NCBI GenBank assembly: GCA_020056895.1
Contig: JAGVGV010000124.1
Location: 1-6,258, forward strand
Source: Deltaproteobacteria bacterium
GTDB lineage: Bacteria; Desulfobacterota; Desulfarculia; Adiutricales; JAGVGV01
DNA length: 6,258 nucleotides
Direction: 5' to 3'
Part shown: piece after piece, positions 5,390 to 6,258 of the stretch
Layout: each line of letters starts with the position of its first letter
How positions within the stretch are numbered: the stretch's first letter is position 1
Position numbers and translations under genes: made by a program
The notes under the pieces: model-generated
What the model was told of the DNA's origin: nothing
The model's input: only the letters and a program-made list of their open reading frames with translations
The model's database searches: none

Positions 5390-6258
5390 ATGGTCGGTTC
5401 CAAGTTCAAAGCCCGATTGGCCCAAACGCTCCTGGGGGTGCTGGACATCCTCCTGGTGGCGACCTTGTTTCTTTACCTGAACCCTGAAATCCATGTGTTT
5501 GACCTGACCAATCTGGACGTTTTAAAACGAACACGGATGACCTTGGTGGACTACGCGGTCCTCCTGGCCATGGTCGCGATCTGGCGATACGTTTTCATCG
5601 CCGCCGGAATGTATCGGTTCCGCCGGTTCGAAGGGTGGATTCAGCGCCTGGGACGGACCAGCCTGGCCTGTTTCGTGGGCTTGGCGGCGGTGGTGGCGCT
5701 GGCGGTCGCGGCCGAAGTCCCAGGCCTTAAGGCATTGTTTCTTTTGAAATTGTGGGTCTGGGCCACGGCAGTCATTTTTTTCCTTAGGATTCTTGTTTTT
5801 CTGGGGCTCCGGTTCGCTCGCCAGCATGGCCGGAATCTTCATAACGTGGTGGTTCTGGGGCTTAACGAACGGTCCGCCGCCGTGATCGAAGAGATGCGCC
5901 GGCCCGAACTGGGGTTCAGTTTCCGAGGATATTTCGATGAAAACGAAAACCGGTTCCTCAATGTGGAACATCTGCCCTATCTGGGCAATCTTCACGATCT
6001 TCAGGATTACGTCGCCCGAAACCCGGTGGATCAGGTGATCATCGCCCTGCCCATACGCAGCCATTACGACGATATCGCCCATACCATCAGCCTGTGCGCC
6101 ATTCAGGGGATCCAAACCTGGCTGCTGGCCGATCTGTTCGATCTGCCGCCGCAAACCGCCACTCAGATCGACCGCATCCAGGAGGTGACTTTCGTCAGCT
6201 ACCACACGGACCCCCGGTCGGAACTCCAGCACGATTTCAAGCGTCTGGTGGATATTTG
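5390..6258 (+). CDS. Polyprenyl-phosphate sugar phosphotransferase, N-terminal part (runs off right edge)
   Basis: The first 289 codons of an exopolysaccharide or O-antigen initiating enzyme, which moves a sugar-1-phosphate from a UDP-sugar to undecaprenyl phosphate at the inner membrane. Four hydrophobic segments are visible, at about residues 10-30, 52-72, 90-108 and 115-141. A Rossmann-like domain of the CoA_binding_3 type follows, starting NVVVLGLNERSAAVIEEMR (about 152-170) and continuing through FRGYFDENE, DQVIIALPI and IQTWLLADLF. This layout is that of the WbaP/EpsE-like polyisoprenylphosphate hexose-1-phosphate transferases. The visible part ends in FKRLVDI, the usual first residues of the bacterial sugar transferase domain, so the catalytic residues lie outside the window. 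Full-length relatives are about 460-480 residues. The ATG at 5390 has no good ribosome site. The frame is open further upstream, but I saw no ATG, GTG or TTG in it back to about 5213. The sugar cannot be told. Confidence 0.85.
   Translation, partial: MVGSKFKARLAQTLLGVLDILLVATLFLYLNPEIHVFDLTNLDVLKRTRMTLVDYAVLLAMVAIWRYVFIAAGMYRFRRFEGWIQRLGRTSLACFVGLAAVVALAVAAEVPGLKALFLLKLWVWATAVIFFLRILVFLGLRFARQHGRNLHNVVVLGLNERSAAVIEEMRRPELGFSFRGYFDENENRFLNVEHLPYLGNLHDLQDYVARNPVDQVIIALPIRSHYDDIAHTISLCAIQGIQTWLLADLFDLPPQTATQIDRIQEVTFVSYHTDPRSELQHDFKRLVDI

Noticed and set aside
5080..5448. Overlapping open frames in the divergent intergenic region
   Set aside because: Pro/Gly/Arg low-complexity products, no ribosome site, and overlap with the start of a real gene. 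They look like chance frames in GC-rich DNA.
5522..6232. Minus-strand open frame of 236 codons antisense to the glycosylphosphotransferase
   Set aside because: The plus strand clearly encodes membrane segments and a Rossmann-like domain. The antisense product is Gln/His/Pro-rich and has no domain.

Overview
The window looks like chromosomal DNA of a GC-rich Gram-negative bacterium. The closest fit is Desulfobacterota (the former Deltaproteobacteria), judged from the style of its minor-pilin cluster. That taxonomic call is an inference from gene content and protein style, with no database search behind it.

Region 1 (1-2566, minus strand) is a tight minor-pilin operon for a type IV pilus. In transcription order it holds a GspH/FimT-type pseudopilin, PilV, PilW, PilX and the first 48 codons of a PilY1-type tip adhesin that runs off the left edge. 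Gaps are 11, 7 and 27 nt, and the last junction overlaps by one base. Three of the four minor pilins carry a Gly-Phe prepilin peptidase site and a Glu at +5; PilX has the Glu-less hydrophobic start typical of its family. These proteins are expected to form the priming and tip complex that starts pilus assembly and presents PilY1.

Region 2 (2567-2821) is a 255-nt gap with two inverted repeats and a strikingly AT-rich patch. It probably holds the pilus operon's control region, but I found no complete -35/-10 pair.

Region 3 (2822-5028, minus strand) holds a soluble diguanylate cyclase and, upstream of it, a small secreted protein of unknown function. The cyclase has a long helical N-terminal region, an intact GGDEF active site and an intact RxxD inhibition site. 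It appears to have its own promoter, in the 182-nt gap behind the secreted-protein gene.

Region 4 (5029-5389) is a 361-nt divergent intergenic region with poly-C tracts, a perfect 10-bp inverted repeat and a plausible plus-strand promoter.

Region 5 (5390-6258, plus strand) is the N-terminal 289 residues of a membrane-bound polyprenyl-phosphate sugar phosphotransferase, the enzyme that starts exopolysaccharide or O-antigen repeat units. It is cut by the right edge just as its catalytic domain begins.

Together the window places pilus-tip genes, a c-di-GMP synthase and a polysaccharide initiator side by side, which suggests a surface-attachment locus. No RNA genes, CRISPR arrays, insertion sequences or attachment sites were seen.
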